10,219 nt of DNA from an uncultured Spongiibacteraceae bacterium. GTDB lineage: Bacteria > Pseudomonadota > Gammaproteobacteria > Pseudomonadales > CAMLJR01. The notes beneath the pieces were generated by a model. It was not told the origin of the DNA. It ran no database searches and saw only the letters and a program-made list of their open reading frames with translations. Both the position numbers and the translations under genes were made by a program. Shown here piece by piece: positions 7,920-10,219 of the stretch. Positions within the stretch are counted from its first letter, which is position 1; the number at the start of each line of letters is the position of its first letter. The stretch is from positions 1 to 10,219 of the forward strand of contig CAMLJR010000113.1 of assembly GCA_946480345.1 (NCBI GenBank), given 5' to 3'.

Positions 7920-8792
7920 TTATTGCGCAGCCTCGACGTCTTCGTTCGGCAATCCCTGTGGTTCGGGCAGCGCGCCGCGCTCGCGGAAAATCAACAGCAA
8001 ATGGCGGCTTTGATCGAGCAGCGCCATCGGTCGCGCCCGTACTTTCATGAACGAATTCGAACTGCTATCGACCGACGTGACCACCGCCACCGGATAGCCA
8101 ATCGGGAATTGCCCGCCGAGCCCCGACGTGACCAGCAGATCGCCGACTTTGATGTCCATCGTTGTCGCGACATGCGCGAGCTGTAGTTCGTCGATCAAAC
8201 CGCTGCCTTCGGCGATGGCGCGCACGCCGTTGCGATTAACCTGCACCGGTACCGCGTGCGTGCTATCGGTGATCAGCATCACGCGCGAATAGTAGGCGCT
8301 GACTTCGATCACCTGACCAACAAGACCGCGCGCATCGATGACTGCCTGGCCGACATACACACCGGCATCACGCCCCTTGTTGATCACGACGATATGGCGC
8401 AGCGGGTCCGACGACACGCCAATCAACTCGGCGATCAGCACGCTGTCGTCGAGATGCGCCGAGGAGTTGAGGAGCTGGCGTAAACGTGCGTTCTCGGCCG
8501 AGAGCGACGCCATTTTTTCGATCTTGGCTTGAAGGATCAATGTCTGCTGACGTAACTCTTCGTTTTCTTTATACAGACTGCGCCAATCGCGGAGGGTATG
8601 GCTGCCCCACTCGCTTACGCTGGTCGGCAAATCCGCCAGCCAGTAAAACGGCGTTGCGAGTACAGACAGCTGTGATTGCGCTTCACGCAGCCACGGCCAC
8701 TGACGACTACCCAAAATGAGAATGAAAGAAAGGATGCACACCACCAGGATGCGCAGACCAATGGAGGGGCCTTTATGGAAAAGCGGTTTGAT
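7920..8792 (-). CDS. mreC: Rod shape-determining protein MreC, probable AUC start
   Basis: MreC is a bitopic inner-membrane protein that links MreB to the periplasmic cell-wall enzymes and activates PBP2. The chain shows a short cytosolic segment, one membrane helix (about 14-29, RILVVCILSFILILGS), a periplasmic coiled coil (about 72-110) and the beta-barrel core (VINKGRDAGVYVGQAV, then VGDLLVTSGLGGQFPIGYPVAVV). The conventional candidate start is GTG 8744-8742 (274 residues), but that cuts into the membrane helix and has no Shine-Dalgarno. The same frame continues upstream for 16 codons encoding KPLFHKGPS-IGLRIL, which matches the conserved MreC N-terminus. The position of the family's initiator Met is ATC (8792-8790). 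GGTGGGGTGA lies just upstream at a suitable distance, and an in-frame TGA (8798-8796) blocks any earlier start. I therefore give 290 residues from AUC; GTG remains the fallback. Confidence 0.9.
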   Translation of the reverse strand: MKPLFHKGPSIGLRILVVCILSFILILGSRQWPWLREAQSQLSVLATPFYWLADLPTSVSEWGSHTLRDWRSLYKENEELRQQTLILQAKIEKMASLSAENARLRQLLNSSAHLDDSVLIAELIGVSSDPLRHIVVINKGRDAGVYVGQAVIDARGLVGQVIEVSAYYSRVMLITDSTHAVPVQVNRNGVRAIAEGSGLIDELQLAHVATTMDIKVGDLLVTSGLGGQFPIGYPVAVVTSVDSSSNSFMKVRARPMALLDQSRHLLLIFRERGALPEPQGLPNEDVEAAQ

Positions 8793-8805
8793 GTTTCACC
8801 CCACC
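8793..8805 (-). promoter_or_regulatory. Shine-Dalgarno of mreC that decides the AUC start
   Basis: On the minus strand GGTGGGGTGA (8805-8796) precedes AAC-ATC. Aligned with the 16S-complementary consensus AAGGAGGTGA it matches through GG-GGTGA, leaving 6 nt from the purine core to the ATC at 8792. No comparable purine tract lies before the GTG codons at 8744 or 8741. Confidence 0.6.
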
Positions 8806-8808
8806 GGG

Positions 8809-8834
8809 AAAACGGCCAGTCGAACGACCGGCCG
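8809..8834 (-). terminator. Intercistronic hairpin with UUUU between mreB and mreC
   Basis: In minus-strand RNA a 9-bp GC-rich stem with one G-U pair (8834-8826 with 8821-8813) closes a GUUC tetraloop. It is followed at once by UUUU (8812-8809) and then CCC. The stem begins 11 nt after the mreB stop. The short U tract makes it a weak terminator or attenuator, or a 3'-end stabiliser of mreB mRNA, and not a complete stop, since mreC and mreD follow without another obvious promoter. Confidence 0.5.
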
Positions 8835-8845
8835 GGACAGAACAA

Positions 8846-10172
<1,327 letters not shown>

Positions 10173-10219
10173 ATGAGCATCACCGCCGCCGATATCGAAA
10201 AAATCGCGAAGCTCGCGCG
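10173..10219 (+). CDS. gatC: Glu-tRNA(Gln) amidotransferase subunit C, N-terminal fragment
   Basis: Only the first 15 complete codons are in the window: MSITAADIEKIAKLA and the start of an Arg codon. This matches the usual GatC opening (MS-T-DVEKIARLARL). GGAG at 10163-10166 lies 6 nt before the ATG. GatC is the small subunit that stabilises GatA in the GatCAB complex, which amidates Glu-tRNA(Gln) to Gln-tRNA(Gln). Divergent gatCAB opposite mreB is the known Pseudomonas-type arrangement, which supports a call made from a short fragment. Confidence 0.85.
   Translation, partial: MSITAADIEKIAKLA

Noticed and set aside
8615..8845. Minus-strand ATG-initiated frame across the start of mreC, considered as a leader peptide or frameshifted mreC N-terminus
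   Set aside because: The conserved MreC N-terminal residues are all in the mreC frame up to the ATC, so no frameshift is needed; this frame has no family resemblance.

Overview
The window is chromosomal housekeeping DNA from a gammaproteobacterium of moderately high GC content. The order gatC (divergent) / mreB-mreC-mreD-maf-rng-yhdP-nit / yjgA is the arrangement I know from Pseudomonas and related gammaproteobacteria. The protein sequences (RNase G, YhdP, DarP/YjgA, YhdE-type Maf) fit that class. I cannot place the organism below class level. There is no prophage, insertion sequence, CRISPR array or rRNA/tRNA gene here, and I did not find a wholly new multi-gene system. The unusual signals lie in junctions, start sites and simple repeats.

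Layout from left to right. Positions 1-246 (+) hold the 3' end of yjgA/darP, a ribosome-assembly factor. It converges, across a 29-bp spacer, on a long minus-strand operon. Read in its own direction, from right to left, the operon is mreB (9883-8846), mreC (8792-7920), mreD (7918-7433), maf (7394-6816), rng (6791-5301), yhdP (5128-1163) and nit (1166-276). The genes are tightly packed: mreC and mreD are 1 nt apart, and yhdP and nit overlap by ATGA. The exceptions are the mreB-mreC junction, which holds a hairpin with a short U tract, and the 172-bp rng-yhdP spacer, which holds a large composite palindrome. A 289-bp divergent spacer then leads to the first codons of gatC on the plus strand (10173 to the window end).

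Functionally, MreB, MreC and MreD form the cell-elongation (Rod) complex. Maf is a nucleotide pyrophosphatase linked to division control. RNase G matures 16S rRNA and degrades mRNA. YhdP is an AsmA-like bridge carrying phospholipid to the outer membrane. Nit is a nitrilase-family amidase, probably acting on deaminated glutathione. GatC belongs to the Glu-tRNA(Gln) amidotransferase. The set joins envelope growth with RNA and translation housekeeping.

Points that stand out: mreC appears to start at AUC, where the family has AUG, behind a well-placed Shine-Dalgarno sequence. An attenuator-like hairpin lies between mreB and mreC. A 97-bp nested palindrome, probably a dispersed REP-like element, lies between rng and yhdP. 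YhdP contains an in-frame Gln-(Pro-Gln)10 tract made by a perfect hexanucleotide repeat. The yhdP/nit overlap has been tandemly triplicated in 18-bp units, which lengthens the Nit N-terminus. tldD, which I expect between nit and yjgA in this gene order, is absent.
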